Assembly (NCBI GenBank): GCA_050486105.1
Contig: JBJHCR010000079.1
Span: forward strand, 1 to 21,322
DNA: 21,322 nt
Direction: 5' to 3'
From: JAEXNA01 sp050486105
GTDB lineage: Bacteria; Vulcanimicrobiota; Xenobia; Xenobiales; JADMJV01
Shown here in pieces: positions 1 through 7,622 of this stretch. Position numbers and translations under genes: made by a program. Under the pieces are notes generated by a model. The model was not told where the DNA came from. It did no database searches and was given only the letters and a program-made list of their open reading frames with translations. Position 1 is the first letter of the stretch; each line of letters begins with the position of its first letter.

Positions 1-314
1 TTCCAGCCCTGGCCGGTGATGCCTCGGGTGGCGCCCTCGGGTCGGGCTCGAAAATCAGAGACCATCCAAAACTTCAGAGGCTGCCTATGATGGCGAACCG
101 ACCACCGGGCATAAGAACACAGGGCCAAGACTTGCTCCCCGTCGGCGGCCACCAAGGTCTCCTTTTTGGGACCGATACTGTCCTGGCTGCCCAGGAAGCT
201 GGGCTGGCGGAGCACCCTCAGGCTGAGGGCCCCAGGGAGGGGTTCGCTGACCAGAGCGCTCAATTGAGGATCGTCTTCGGGGCGGGCGCTGCGAAACTTC
301 AAGGTGCTGGTCAT
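1..314 (-). CDS. GNAT-like acetyltransferase, N-terminal part (runs off left edge)
   Basis: This is a partial gene. Reading the minus strand from ATG at 314 gives 104 codons without a stop up to the window edge. The start follows the radical SAM stop codon by 18 nt, so the two are probably co-transcribed. The N-terminus (LKFRSARPEDDPQLSALV) has the usual GNAT opening of an Arg followed by an acidic x-D-x-x-x-L-x-x-L helix. Near the cut end, WMVSDFRARPEGATRGI resembles the GNAT beta4/alpha3 region where the acetyl-CoA pyrophosphate-binding R/Q-x-x-G-x-G/A loop follows. The catalytic C-terminal half is outside the window. Members of the family transfer an acetyl group from acetyl-CoA to an amine, but no substrate can be given. 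The assignment rests on pattern only; the open frame and its position are secure. Confidence 0.6.
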   Translation of the reverse strand, partial: MTSTLKFRSARPEDDPQLSALVSEPLPGALSLRVLRQPSFLGSQDSIGPKKETLVAADGEQVLALCSYARWSVRHHRQPLKFWMVSDFRARPEGATRGITGQGW

Positions 315-332
315 AGGGTCACCATCTCGGGC

Positions 333-1703
333 TTAGGCCGGGATCAGCTTCCCTTCCCAGGCGGCATCTCCCAACGGCAGTCCGTCCCGAGCCGAGACAT
401 CTCGACCCATCATCAGGTTGATGGCAAAGTATTGCCAGGTCATAAAAGGCGAGCGCAGGTTCCAGCGGGGGGCGGCCCGTCGAGCCAGACCGTTCCAACC
501 GTAGAAGCGCCGCCGGGCCCAATGGCACAGCTCTTGAATCTTGAGCCGGTCTAAGCCATGGGGGTGAAAGGGCACCTCTCCGTAGCGGTACTTCTCACTG
601 AGCCACCATTGGGGATAGACCAAGCGGTCCTCCTCTTCCAACTGCCGATACAAGGGAGTGCCCGGAAAAGGGGTGAGGTGGTTGAAGGCGGCCAGAAAGA
701 ACTGGTTCTCCACCGCGAAATCGAGAGCCCTCTCCACCGTTTGCTCGCTGTCTCCGTCGTAGCCCACGATGAAGGTCCCGTAGAGCCTGATGCCGTGGGC
801 CCGAAAGCGAGCGATGGCCTCCAGGTAGCCCCCTCGGGCCATATTGAACTCCTTGCCCATAGACCCCAGCACCTCGGGTTCCAGGCTCTCAAAGCCCACC
901 AGCAAACCCTGGCAGCCGCTGGCCTTGAGCAATTCCAAAAACTCTTCATCCCAGGCGGCGGTGATGCTGGCCTGGCCGATCCAGCGCAGCTTGAGCGGCG
1001 GCAGCAGGCGCAGCAACTCTTTGGCCTGCTCCATCCTCGAAGTCACGTTGTCATCCACAAAAAAGATCACTGAGCGCTGCAGGTCCCGCAGCTCCGCCAC
1101 GATCTCCTCCGGCGGCCGGCGCAGTTGGGTGCTGCCGAAATAACTGGCGATGGCGCAGAATCGGCAAGAAAAGTGGCAGCCTCGGCCCGCTTCCACTAAA
1201 CGGATTGGTAGGTAACGCTTGCCGGTGAACAAGCTTCGGTCGGGGGTGGCCGAGTGCAGTTTGGGCCGGTCCCTTCCGGTGGCGGCCCGGTAGAACTTCT
1301 GCAGACGTCCAGCCTCAAAGTCGGCCAGCACCTGGGGCCACAGCGTTTCGGCCTCGCCCACCACCACCGCCTCAGCAAACTCTCCGGCTTCTTCGGGGAC
1401 CAGGGTGGGGTGGAAACCACCCAGGACCACCGGAACTTTTCGGCGACGAAATTCGCTGGCGATCTGGTAGGCCCTCCGGGCGGTGTAGGTCTCCACCGAA
1501 ATGGCCACCAGGTCCGAAGGGGCGTCGTAGTCGATGGCCTCGGTGCGGTCGTCAAAGAATTGCACCCTATAATGATCCGGTGTGAGAGCCCGAAGCAAGG
1601 CCGGAGCCAAGGGCTCCATCTGCCAACTGCGCAAATAGGCTTCATTGCGATGCCGCCCCACGCAGGGGTGCACCAGGGTCAATATGGGATTGCGGGTCTT
1701 CAA
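333..1703 (-). CDS. B12-binding-type radical SAM protein
   Basis: The 456-aa product has the two-part layout of the cobalamin-binding radical SAM family. Residues about 1-150 form a Rossmann-like B12-binding-type domain, including the family-typical GGFHPTLVPEEA at 95-106. The radical SAM barrel follows, with the 4Fe-4S motif C176-x3-C180-x2-C183 in GRGCHFSCRFCAI. Such enzymes use a 5'-deoxyadenosyl radical, often for methylation or C-C bond chemistry on lipids, natural products or cofactors; the substrate here is unknown. I use the TTG at 1703 as start: a stop lies five codons upstream in frame, an AGAG sequence precedes it at about 7 nt, and the next ATG (residue 30) would cut into the N-terminal domain. 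It is followed closely by the GNAT-like gene, and 99 nt separate it from the upstream nucleotidyltransferase gene. Confidence 0.85.
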   Translation of the reverse strand: MKTRNPILTLVHPCVGRHRNEAYLRSWQMEPLAPALLRALTPDHYRVQFFDDRTEAIDYDAPSDLVAISVETYTARRAYQIASEFRRRKVPVVLGGFHPTLVPEEAGEFAEAVVVGEAETLWPQVLADFEAGRLQKFYRAATGRDRPKLHSATPDRSLFTGKRYLPIRLVEAGRGCHFSCRFCAIASYFGSTQLRRPPEEIVAELRDLQRSVIFFVDDNVTSRMEQAKELLRLLPPLKLRWIGQASITAAWDEEFLELLKASGCQGLLVGFESLEPEVLGSMGKEFNMARGGYLEAIARFRAHGIRLYGTFIVGYDGDSEQTVERALDFAVENQFFLAAFNHLTPFPGTPLYRQLEEEDRLVYPQWWLSEKYRYGEVPFHPHGLDRLKIQELCHWARRRFYGWNGLARRAAPRWNLRSPFMTWQYFAINLMMGRDVSARDGLPLGDAAWEGKLIPA

Positions 1704-1764
1704 AGGCGATCTCTGTTCTTAGGCTTCTTGTTCGTAGAGTACCGACCAGAGCCTTCAGAAGCTA

Positions 1765-1778
1765 GGGTCAGACGACCC
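1765..1778 (-). other. Small hairpin between nucleotidyltransferase and radical SAM genes
   Basis: A perfect 5-bp stem with a 4-nt loop (GGGTC-AGAC-GACCC on the plus strand) lies 24 nt beyond the nucleotidyltransferase stop in the 99-nt gap. There is no T-run after it on either strand, so it is at best a weak transcription stop or mRNA structure. Confidence 0.2.
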
Positions 1779-1802
1779 GTTTTGGGAGCCAACTCACGCC
1801 CC

Positions 1803-2615
1803 CTAAAGACCCTGGGCCTCTCGAAGCGCCTTGTCGAGCAAGGCGGTCAATCCCAAATCTCGCGACCAGAAACGGAGATATCCCAAGTCGAGCTTACCGG
1901 CTTGCACCAAAAGGACTCCGAGGACATCCCGCCACTGTTGATCTGTAGGGCTCAAGCTGTACCACTCGAGCTTGGACAGTACGGTATCTTCAGCGGTGGA
2001 AATCACAATACTCTGACCATCAATTTTGAACTCAAGGCCCCGTTCCAGTCTTTCAAGGTCGTAGTCCCGACCCTGAGAAACAAATAGGTCAATCTTGAAT
2101 CCCGACTTCAAATGAATCAAGTTGAAGGATCGCTTCAGAGCGAGAGCTTCTTCCACCGAAGTTTGGCTTACATAGAAGTCGTTCTGGAAAGCCTCCACCA
2201 TCCTCGAGGCAAGGCTAGGATCCATATCGATCAAGAAATCGCAATCTCGGGTTGCTCGAGGTTCTCCATGGATACTGCTGGCGTAAGAGCCTCCGACAAC
2301 ATAGCGCACCCCCAAGTCCTTGAGTCTTGACGCTGCGAGCAAGGGCGTAGCTATCGGTCTCATGACTGTTGAGTCTCCTGTGGGAGGAGCGGGGTGGGAT
2401 TGTCCCAGCCAGCGTGCATAAGAGTGTTCTAGGGAATTGCCTGAGCAAACCAGAGCCCAGGTAAAAAGCGAGGCTTCGGCCAGTTGGTTGAGCCGTCCGA
2501 TCGGTCCCAAGTTTCTGAGAATTTCAAGCTGCACTCTCTCGGCTTCCGGAGAGGTATCCTTCGAAAGTCGGCCCATCTTCGGAGATTCTCGTGGTTTTGA
2601 CCACAACCCTGTCAT
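1803..2615 (-). CDS. Nucleotidyltransferase fused to its small partner protein
   Basis: The 270-aa product has two parts. Residues about 15-75 resemble the small helical protein usually encoded just upstream of this nucleotidyltransferase type (SPEAERVQLEILRNLGP, then an L-x-x-A-x-x-L helix). Residues 85-270 are a pol-beta-superfamily, AbiEii/MNT-like nucleotidyltransferase: YVVGGSYASS (G108-G109-S110), metal ligands D124 and D126 in RDCDFLID, and a third Asp at 176 in FKIDLF. A conserved C-terminal region contains EDTVLSKLEWY and QWRDVLGVL. The start at 2615 forms an ATGA overlap with the TetR stop and has GAGGGG about 6 nt upstream. A second ATG at 2363 begins the nucleotidyltransferase domain and has its own AGGAG, so that domain may also be made alone. 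The family transfers nucleotides to proteins, RNA or small molecules, and several members belong to toxin-antitoxin pairs. The substrate here is unknown. Confidence 0.75.
   Translation of the reverse strand: MTGLWSKPRESPKMGRLSKDTSPEAERVQLEILRNLGPIGRLNQLAEASLFTWALVCSGNSLEHSYARWLGQSHPAPPTGDSTVMRPIATPLLAASRLKDLGVRYVVGGSYASSIHGEPRATRDCDFLIDMDPSLASRMVEAFQNDFYVSQTSVEEALALKRSFNLIHLKSGFKIDLFVSQGRDYDLERLERGLEFKIDGQSIVISTAEDTVLSKLEWYSLSPTDQQWRDVLGVLLVQAGKLDLGYLRFWSRDLGLTALLDKALREAQGL
2375..2379 (-). promoter_or_regulatory. Internal Shine-Dalgarno for the nucleotidyltransferase domain
   Basis: On the minus strand AGGAG lies 11 nt before the in-frame ATG at 2363, which starts the protein MRPIATPLLAAS exactly where unfused family members usually begin. 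It sits inside the fused reading frame and is translated as part of the linker PTGDSTV. It suggests that internal initiation is possible. Confidence 0.4.
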
Positions 2616-3202
2616 GAGCCCCTCAAGCCCTCGACCAAGTGCTCGCTCAGCATCCTCACCATGGTGTCTGAGTCCCCAAACCACTCAGAGTTGAGTTGTT
2701 GGTCGAGGGCCAGGTGGGCTATGCCGTGCACCATGGTCCAGGCAGTCTTGGCCATAATTTGCGTGTTGCCGGGCTTGAAAACTCCTGCAGCCTGACCTTC
2801 GGAGATCACCACCATCAAGGCTGCAAAGCACTCCTGGCAGTGGAGATGGAGGCCTTCGTGTTGACTCTCGGCCATCAGCGGCCCGAACATCAAGCGAAAC
2901 AGATGGGGATTGTCTCGGGCAAAGGCCACGTAAGCGATACCTCCCAGGTGGAGCCGTTCCCGATGATCGGTCACCTCGGCGATGTTTTTCTCTATGGCCG
3001 CCCTCAAGCGTTGAAAGCCTCTCTGCCCGACCGCCGCCAACAGGTCTTCCTTGGCCTCGAAGTGGCGATAGGGGGCTGACTGAGACACGCCCGCTTGCCG
3101 AGCCGTCGCTCTCAAGGACAGCTTCTGAGGACCGTCCTTCACTAAAAGATCGGTGGCCGCTTCCAGCAGGGCCTCTCTAAGATTTCCGTGATGATACGTC
3201 AT
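2612..3202 (-). CDS. TetR-family transcriptional repressor of the adjacent RND efflux operon
   Basis: The 196-aa product has a typical TetR N-terminal DNA-binding domain: helix 1 HGNLREALLEAATDLL (5-20), then helix-turn-helix LSLRATARQAGVSQSAPYRHF at about 28-48. The HTH ends with the usual Y-x-H-F and K-E-D-L-L, and a helical ligand-binding region follows (60-196). I chose ATG 3202, which opens MTYHHGN and is the standard start for this subgroup. The upstream in-frame codons lie across the operator and promoter. It is transcribed divergently from the RND adaptor gene, and paired operator-like palindromes lie between the two. By analogy with AcrR/MexR-type arrangements it should repress the pump and itself until a drug-like ligand binds. 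The ligand is not predictable. Its stop overlaps the start of the nucleotidyltransferase gene. Confidence 0.88.
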   Translation of the reverse strand: MTYHHGNLREALLEAATDLLVKDGPQKLSLRATARQAGVSQSAPYRHFEAKEDLLAAVGQRGFQRLRAAIEKNIAEVTDHRERLHLGGIAYVAFARDNPHLFRLMFGPLMAESQHEGLHLHCQECFAALMVVISEGQAAGVFKPGNTQIMAKTAWTMVHGIAHLALDQQLNSEWFGDSDTMVRMLSEHLVEGLRGS

Positions 3203-3231
3203 AAGCGTTCTCACTATAGCACAAGGCAACA

Positions 3232-3250
3232 ATGTTGACACCGTAAACAT
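3232..3250. promoter_or_regulatory. TetR operator, copy 1
   Basis: ATGTTGACACCGTAAACAT is a 19-bp imperfect palindrome of form ATGTTKAC-N3-GTMAACAT. It overlaps the -35 of the efflux promoter and the -10 of the tetR promoter. Its size and symmetry are usual for a TetR dimer site. Binding by this TetR is inferred from position. Confidence 0.6.
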
Positions 3251-3263
3251 TATGCCCTATGTT
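3235..3263 (+). promoter_or_regulatory. Promoter of the RND efflux operon
   Basis: A perfect -35 TTGACA (3235-3240) is followed after 17 bp by TATGTT (3258-3263), giving a start near 3270. This favours the ATG at 3298, preceded by AGTGAG, over the ATG at 3277, which would leave almost no leader. The -35 lies in operator copy 1 and the -10 reaches copy 2, so a repressor bound there would block RNA polymerase. Confidence 0.55.
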
Positions 3264-3277
3264 GACAGGGTAAACAA
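3249..3277 (-). promoter_or_regulatory. Promoter of the tetR gene
   Basis: On the minus strand, TTGTTT (plus-strand 3272-3277) and CATAAT (3249-3254) form a sigma70-like -35/-10 pair separated by exactly 17 bp. Transcription would start near 3242, giving a leader of about 40 nt before ATG 3202. Each element lies partly inside one of the two operator copies, which fits autorepression. Confidence 0.5.
3259..3277. promoter_or_regulatory. TetR operator, copy 2
   Basis: ATGTTGACAGGGTAAACAA repeats copy 1 with 16 of 19 bases identical, starting 27 bp downstream. It overlaps the -10 of the efflux promoter and the -35 of the tetR promoter. The repetition makes accidental palindromy unlikely and suggests two dimers or cooperative binding. 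Confidence 0.6.
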
Positions 3278-3297
3278 TGTTGTCAGTGAGTACTTCG

Positions 3298-4521
3298 ATG
3301 ATTAAGCCTATTTCCCTTACCGTGGTCGCAGTTTTGTTGGCTCTATTTTCTGTGAGTGCTCTCTTGGGTTCGGCAGAAAGCCATCCCGAACCCCAGAGGC
3401 AAGAACCTTCTCAGGTGGTTAAAGCGAGCCGGCCTGAGGTCGGAGAGGGCTATCGAGTGGATCGTCAGTACACCGGCACCGTGGCCGCCCGGCGGACCTC
3501 TGTGCTCTCGTTCTTGCGGGCGGGTCGAGTGGAGCAGATCTTGGTGGACGAAGGAGACCAGGTGGCCAGAGGTCAGAAGCTTGCGGTGCTTGATACTCGG
3601 GCGCTGTTCGCTCAAGAGGCTCAACTTCGAGCCCGCCTTCAGCGCGCCCAGGCCCGCTATGACGAACTCTCGGAAGGGCCTCGCCTCGAGCCTAGGCTTG
3701 GGGCCCAGGCTCAAGTGAGACGCCTTCAAGCCGAACTCGAGTTGGCAGAGCAGAAGCTAGAAAGACGCCGGCTCCTTTTTCAAGAAGGCGCGATACCCAG
3801 AGAGAATCTCGACGAATGGGAATCTCAAGTTAAGGTGGCCCGAGAAAGTTTAGACGCAGCTCTCCAAGACTCTCTCGAACTCGACAACGGAACCCGGCCC
3901 GAGATTTTGGCCCAGGCGGCTGCTGAGATTCGCGAAGTCGAAGCCTCCTTGCAAAGCATGGAGGTCCAATTCCAAGACAGCTCACTTTTAGCTCCCTACT
4001 CTGGACGCATTGCTCAGCGGATGTCGGACGAAGGTACCGTAGTCTCGCCAGGCACTCCGGTCTTTGGTTTTGATGAGGATGGTCCTGGAGAAGCCCTGAT
4101 CGATCTTCCCGCCGACCTCACTCCACCTCAAGAGGTCGACTTGCTCCTCGAAGGCCGGGAGGTCAGAGGAACTCTGATCGCTCAGCAACCCCGAGTCGAT
4201 CAAGCAAGCTTCACCCAGACGGCCCGCTATCTCATTCCCTATACCCTACCTGGCACCCCGGTCGTGCTGACGTTGGAACGTTACGTGAGCGAGCCCGGGC
4301 TCTGGATTCCCCTAGGTGCACTCAAGGCCGGAGACAACGGGTTGTGGCAATGCTACACCGTCAACGAAGAAGGTCAGGTCGACACCCAGCATCTCGAAGT
4401 GCTTTATCGCGAACCGGGGCGCGCCTTGGTTCGAGGCACCCTGACCGTTGATGATCGAGTGATCGTAGAGGGGGCACAGAATGTCGTCCCGGGCCAAAGC
4501 GTGGCGGTCGACCTCCGGTGA
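3298..4521 (+). CDS. RND efflux periplasmic adaptor (membrane fusion protein)
   Basis: The 407-aa product begins with one N-terminal hydrophobic segment (LTVVAVLLALFSVSALLGS) that reads as a signal peptide or anchor. It contains no lipobox Cys. A lipoyl/biotinyl half-motif follows (VEQILVDEGDQVARGQKLAVLD), then a long Glu/Arg/Leu-rich coiled-coil hairpin, the second lipoyl half (SSLLAPYSGRIAQRMSDEG) and C-terminal beta-barrel segments. This is the HlyD/AcrA layout at a normal length. The protein would bridge the RND pump to an outer-membrane channel. I chose ATG 3298 because AGTGAG lies about 7 nt upstream and the promoter -10 is at 3258-3263; the ATG at 3277 lies inside the operator. The stop overlaps the pump start as GTGA. 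No outer-membrane factor gene is present in the window, so that part must come from elsewhere. Confidence 0.88.
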   Translation: MIKPISLTVVAVLLALFSVSALLGSAESHPEPQRQEPSQVVKASRPEVGEGYRVDRQYTGTVAARRTSVLSFLRAGRVEQILVDEGDQVARGQKLAVLDTRALFAQEAQLRARLQRAQARYDELSEGPRLEPRLGAQAQVRRLQAELELAEQKLERRRLLFQEGAIPRENLDEWESQVKVARESLDAALQDSLELDNGTRPEILAQAAAEIREVEASLQSMEVQFQDSSLLAPYSGRIAQRMSDEGTVVSPGTPVFGFDEDGPGEALIDLPADLTPPQEVDLLLEGREVRGTLIAQQPRVDQASFTQTARYLIPYTLPGTPVVLTLERYVSEPGLWIPLGALKAGDNGLWQCYTVNEEGQVDTQHLEVLYREPGRALVRGTLTVDDRVIVEGAQNVVPGQSVAVDLR

Positions 4522-7500
4522 GTTGGGTCGCTCTAAATCTTCGGTCCCGACCTCGCTACGTGGCCCTCATCTTGGTCCTCATTCTCACCGTGGGTTCCGC
4601 AGGGATCATCGTCTTACCACGACTCGAAGACCCCACTCTCAGTGCGCGCTTTGGTCTGGTCAAGACCTTCCTTCCTGGAGCCGACGCTTTGCGGGTCGAA
4701 ACCGAGGTGACCGAGGTCTTGGAAAAGGAGCTTCAAGACTTAGGCCAGATCCGTCTTATGCGCTCCCAGTCAAGACCCGGGGTCAGTATCATCACCCTGG
4801 AGCTCAAGGATCATATCACCGATCTCGAGAGTGCCTGGTCCGAGGTACGAGAAAAAATGGAACTCGCCGAGGGACGGCTTCCGGTGTCTACGGTTAAGCC
4901 GGAGTTGGTCCGCACCGATGTTCGAGCTTATGCCTTGATCGTGGCCTTGAAATGGGTGTCCGACACTCCTTCCAATCAGGTGATCCTACAGCGGCAGGCC
5001 GAGAAGCTCAAGACCGTCTTGACCTCAGTAACGGGAACCGAAGAGGTTCGCACCTTTGGAGCCACCCCGGAAGAGATCAGTATTCTGGTTGATCAAAGAT
5101 CCTTGGATGGCCGCAAATTGCACTTGACGGAGCTTGCTGGAGCGTTGTCACGGCACGAGGCTCGCTCGTCTACGGGACTCTTGATTGGCGAAGACTATCG
5201 TCATGTCATTCGGACCAACTCCACCTTTGACTCTCTAGACCACATACGCCGTGCTCCCTTGATCGCCAGTCCCTCCGGTGATCATCACAAAGTGGAGTCT
5301 TTGGCCCAGGTGAGGAGAGGCCTGAGGACCCCGGAGCAAGAGAAGGCACTGGTTTCCGGCAAACGCAGCGTGGTGCTTGCTGTCTATGCCGAAGACCATA
5401 TCAGGGTGGATGAATGGTCGGCGGCAGCGCACGAAGCTATGGCTGAACTGCGATTTCCGCCCGGCTTGGAACTTCAAGTCCTCTTTGAGCAAAACGAGAC
5501 TGTGCAATCCCGGCTTAAGACTTTGGTCGGAAACCTCGTCCTGGCGGTAGTGGGAGTGGCGGGGGTGGTGCTTGTGATCATGGGTTGGCGGGCGGCCTTG
5601 GTGGTAGGGATCTCCATTCCCCTTTCCTCAGCCTGCGTGTTCGGGGGATTGATCTTTCTGGGGATCCCCATTCACCAAATGTCGGTGACCGGCCTCATTG
5701 TGGCCCTGGGCTTGATGATCGACAACGCCATCGTGGTGACCGACGAGATGAAGTCCGAGCGCGATTCGGGATTGGGGAGAGCGGAGTCCATCCGGAAGGT
5801 GGTGGGACGGCTCACCGTGCCACTTTTCTCATCCACCGCCACCACCGTTTTGGTTTTTCTGCCCATCGCGCTCTTGCCCGGGGGAGTAGGAGAGTTTGTG
5901 GGCTCCATTGCCGTCACCGTAATCCTGGCCCTCATAAGCTCACTTCTGCTCTCTCTGACCTTGCTTCCGGTGGTCTTTCTGTGGCTTGAGGCTCCGAACA
6001 GATCGCGACCGGACTTCTGGTCGGGCCGCGCTTTACCAAGAGTCTATCGATGGCTCTTCCAACGTCCATGGACCACCGTCGCGTTGGCCCTCGTGCTCCC
6101 GCTCATGGGGTTTCTGGCCCTTCCCACCTTAAAGGAACAGTTCTTCCCCCCCACCGACCGAGCCCAGATCCGCATGACCTTGGAACTCGACAGAAATAGA
6201 AATCTGGCCTCCACCGAGCGCGCCTGTGAGTTGGTAAGGCAAGCCAGCCTCAAGCATGAAGAAGTGCTCGAAGTTCATTGGTTTTTGGGAAGAAGTGTGC
6301 CGAAGTTCTACTACAATCTCAACGAGAGCCGAGAGCGCGAGCCATACTTTGCCGAAGCTCTCGTCCAACTGAAGTCCTCCATCGGAACCACGCAGGCGAT
6401 CAGGAAACTTCAAAAGGATCTGGAGAAACGCTTTCCCGATTACCGACCTCGAGTGATCCAACTCGAGCAAGGCCCTCCTTTCGAGGCTCCGGTAGAGATT
6501 CATCTCTTCGGAGAGGACCTGCAGACCCAGAAGAGGGCAGGCGAGATCCTGAGATTGGCCCTCTCAAGATATCCCGAGGTGGTCTTCTCTAGGGCGACTC
6601 TGTCCGACGAATTGGCCACCATGGAGATGGAGGTGGATCTGGTCCAAGCTCGTCGAGCCGGATTGGACCCGGAATCGGTGGCCGACTTTGTGGCCCTGGC
6701 TACCTCAGGCCAAACCGTGGGCACGGTCTTCGAAGATACCGAAGCGATCCCGGTGGTTCTCCGGCTGAATGAGGAATCCCGGGCCTCTCTAGAGACTCTG
6801 GACTCCCTGCAGATCTTAGGCCAGGGCAAGAGTGTACCCTTGAGCAGCTTGGTTCATTGGAATATGGTCTCAGAGAATGCCGTGATCGCCCATCGTCATC
6901 AGAGACGATGCAACTCCGTTCAAGCCTTTTTGACGGCCGGTACCTTGCCGACGGTCGTGCTCCAGCCACTTTTGGAGGACCTGGAAAGCGGAGCCATCAA
7001 GCTCCCTCCGGGCATCACCTATGAGATTGGTGGAGAGGCCGAGCAACGCAATCGAGCGGTCGGCAACCTGATGGTCTATGTGGCTCCTCTTGCGGTTCTC
7101 ATGCTGGCCGCCTTGGTTGTCGCCTTCGGCTCGTTTCGATTAGCCGCCCTAGTTGGTCTGGTAGGTCTGCTGTCTGCGGGCTCTGGGTTTGGAATGTTGG
7201 CCCTGCTGGCCATCCCCTTCGGATTCAACGCCATCATCGGAACCATGGGCCTGATGGGGGTAGCTATCAACGACAGCACGGTGGTCCTCACGGCCCTACT
7301 CGAAGAGGCACCCGTTGGAGGAGTGGATCAGGTGGCCCATACGGTGGCCCGGGCCTCCCGGCACGTGGTGGCCACCACCTTCACCACGGTCGCCGGATTC
7401 TTGCCCCTGCTGATGGGAGCAGACCGCTTTTGGCATCCCTTGGCCGGGGTGATGGTCGGCGGAGTGGTCGGGGCCTCCTTTCTTGGGCTTCTCTTTTGCC

Positions 7501-7529
7501 CCGTGGTCTATCTTTGGAAGACGAGGTGA
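4518..7529 (+). CDS. RND-family efflux pump permease
   Basis: The 1003-aa protein has the AcrB-type plan: TM1 near the N-terminus, a first periplasmic loop, a TM2-TM6 block from about residue 335, TM7 near 520, a second large loop, and TM8-TM12 from about 855. The TM4 motif GLMIDNAIVVTDEM has D402 but Asn403 where AcrB has two Asp. TM10 reads GVAINDSTVVL, with N918-D919 in the region where AcrB carries its relay Lys. This Asp-Asn/IND version occurs in a recognised side branch of proton-driven RND pumps. The start is GTG at 4518, overlapping the adaptor stop (GTGA), so the two are translationally coupled. The pump expels hydrophobic compounds or drugs from the inner membrane and periplasm. Substrate cannot be read from the sequence. 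Control by the divergent TetR is likely. Confidence 0.9.
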   Translation: MSWVALNLRSRPRYVALILVLILTVGSAGIIVLPRLEDPTLSARFGLVKTFLPGADALRVETEVTEVLEKELQDLGQIRLMRSQSRPGVSIITLELKDHITDLESAWSEVREKMELAEGRLPVSTVKPELVRTDVRAYALIVALKWVSDTPSNQVILQRQAEKLKTVLTSVTGTEEVRTFGATPEEISILVDQRSLDGRKLHLTELAGALSRHEARSSTGLLIGEDYRHVIRTNSTFDSLDHIRRAPLIASPSGDHHKVESLAQVRRGLRTPEQEKALVSGKRSVVLAVYAEDHIRVDEWSAAAHEAMAELRFPPGLELQVLFEQNETVQSRLKTLVGNLVLAVVGVAGVVLVIMGWRAALVVGISIPLSSACVFGGLIFLGIPIHQMSVTGLIVALGLMIDNAIVVTDEMKSERDSGLGRAESIRKVVGRLTVPLFSSTATTVLVFLPIALLPGGVGEFVGSIAVTVILALISSLLLSLTLLPVVFLWLEAPNRSRPDFWSGRALPRVYRWLFQRPWTTVALALVLPLMGFLALPTLKEQFFPPTDRAQIRMTLELDRNRNLASTERACELVRQASLKHEEVLEVHWFLGRSVPKFYYNLNESREREPYFAEALVQLKSSIGTTQAIRKLQKDLEKRFPDYRPRVIQLEQGPPFEAPVEIHLFGEDLQTQKRAGEILRLALSRYPEVVFSRATLSDELATMEMEVDLVQARRAGLDPESVADFVALATSGQTVGTVFEDTEAIPVVLRLNEESRASLETLDSLQILGQGKSVPLSSLVHWNMVSENAVIAHRHQRRCNSVQAFLTAGTLPTVVLQPLLEDLESGAIKLPPGITYEIGGEAEQRNRAVGNLMVYVAPLAVLMLAALVVAFGSFRLAALVGLVGLLSAGSGFGMLALLAIPFGFNAIIGTMGLMGVAINDSTVVLTALLEEAPVGGVDQVAHTVARASRHVVATTFTTVAGFLPLLMGADRFWHPLAGVMVGGVVGASFLGLLFCPVVYLWKTR

Positions 7530-7622
7530 GAGAAGCTGGGGGACTTTCTTAGGAGGCTGTCTACCATCGAGACCAACAGGGGTCGCTCAAGGAACCGAAC
7601 CCACGCGCACGAATGTACCTAT

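Noticed and set aside
87..554. Plus-strand open frame of 155 codons
   Set aside because: It lies opposite the GNAT-like and radical SAM genes, whose products have clear family motifs. Its protein is Pro/Gly/Gln-rich without any motif and has no ribosome-binding site.
1254..2087. Plus-strand open frame of 277 codons
   Set aside because: It is the antisense shadow of the radical SAM gene and the nucleotidyltransferase gene; long open antisense frames are common in GC-rich coding DNA.
3277..3297. Earlier ATG for the RND adaptor
   Set aside because: It lies in the second operator copy, about 7 nt after the predicted transcription start, with no room for a ribosome-binding site; ATG 3298 has AGTGAG.
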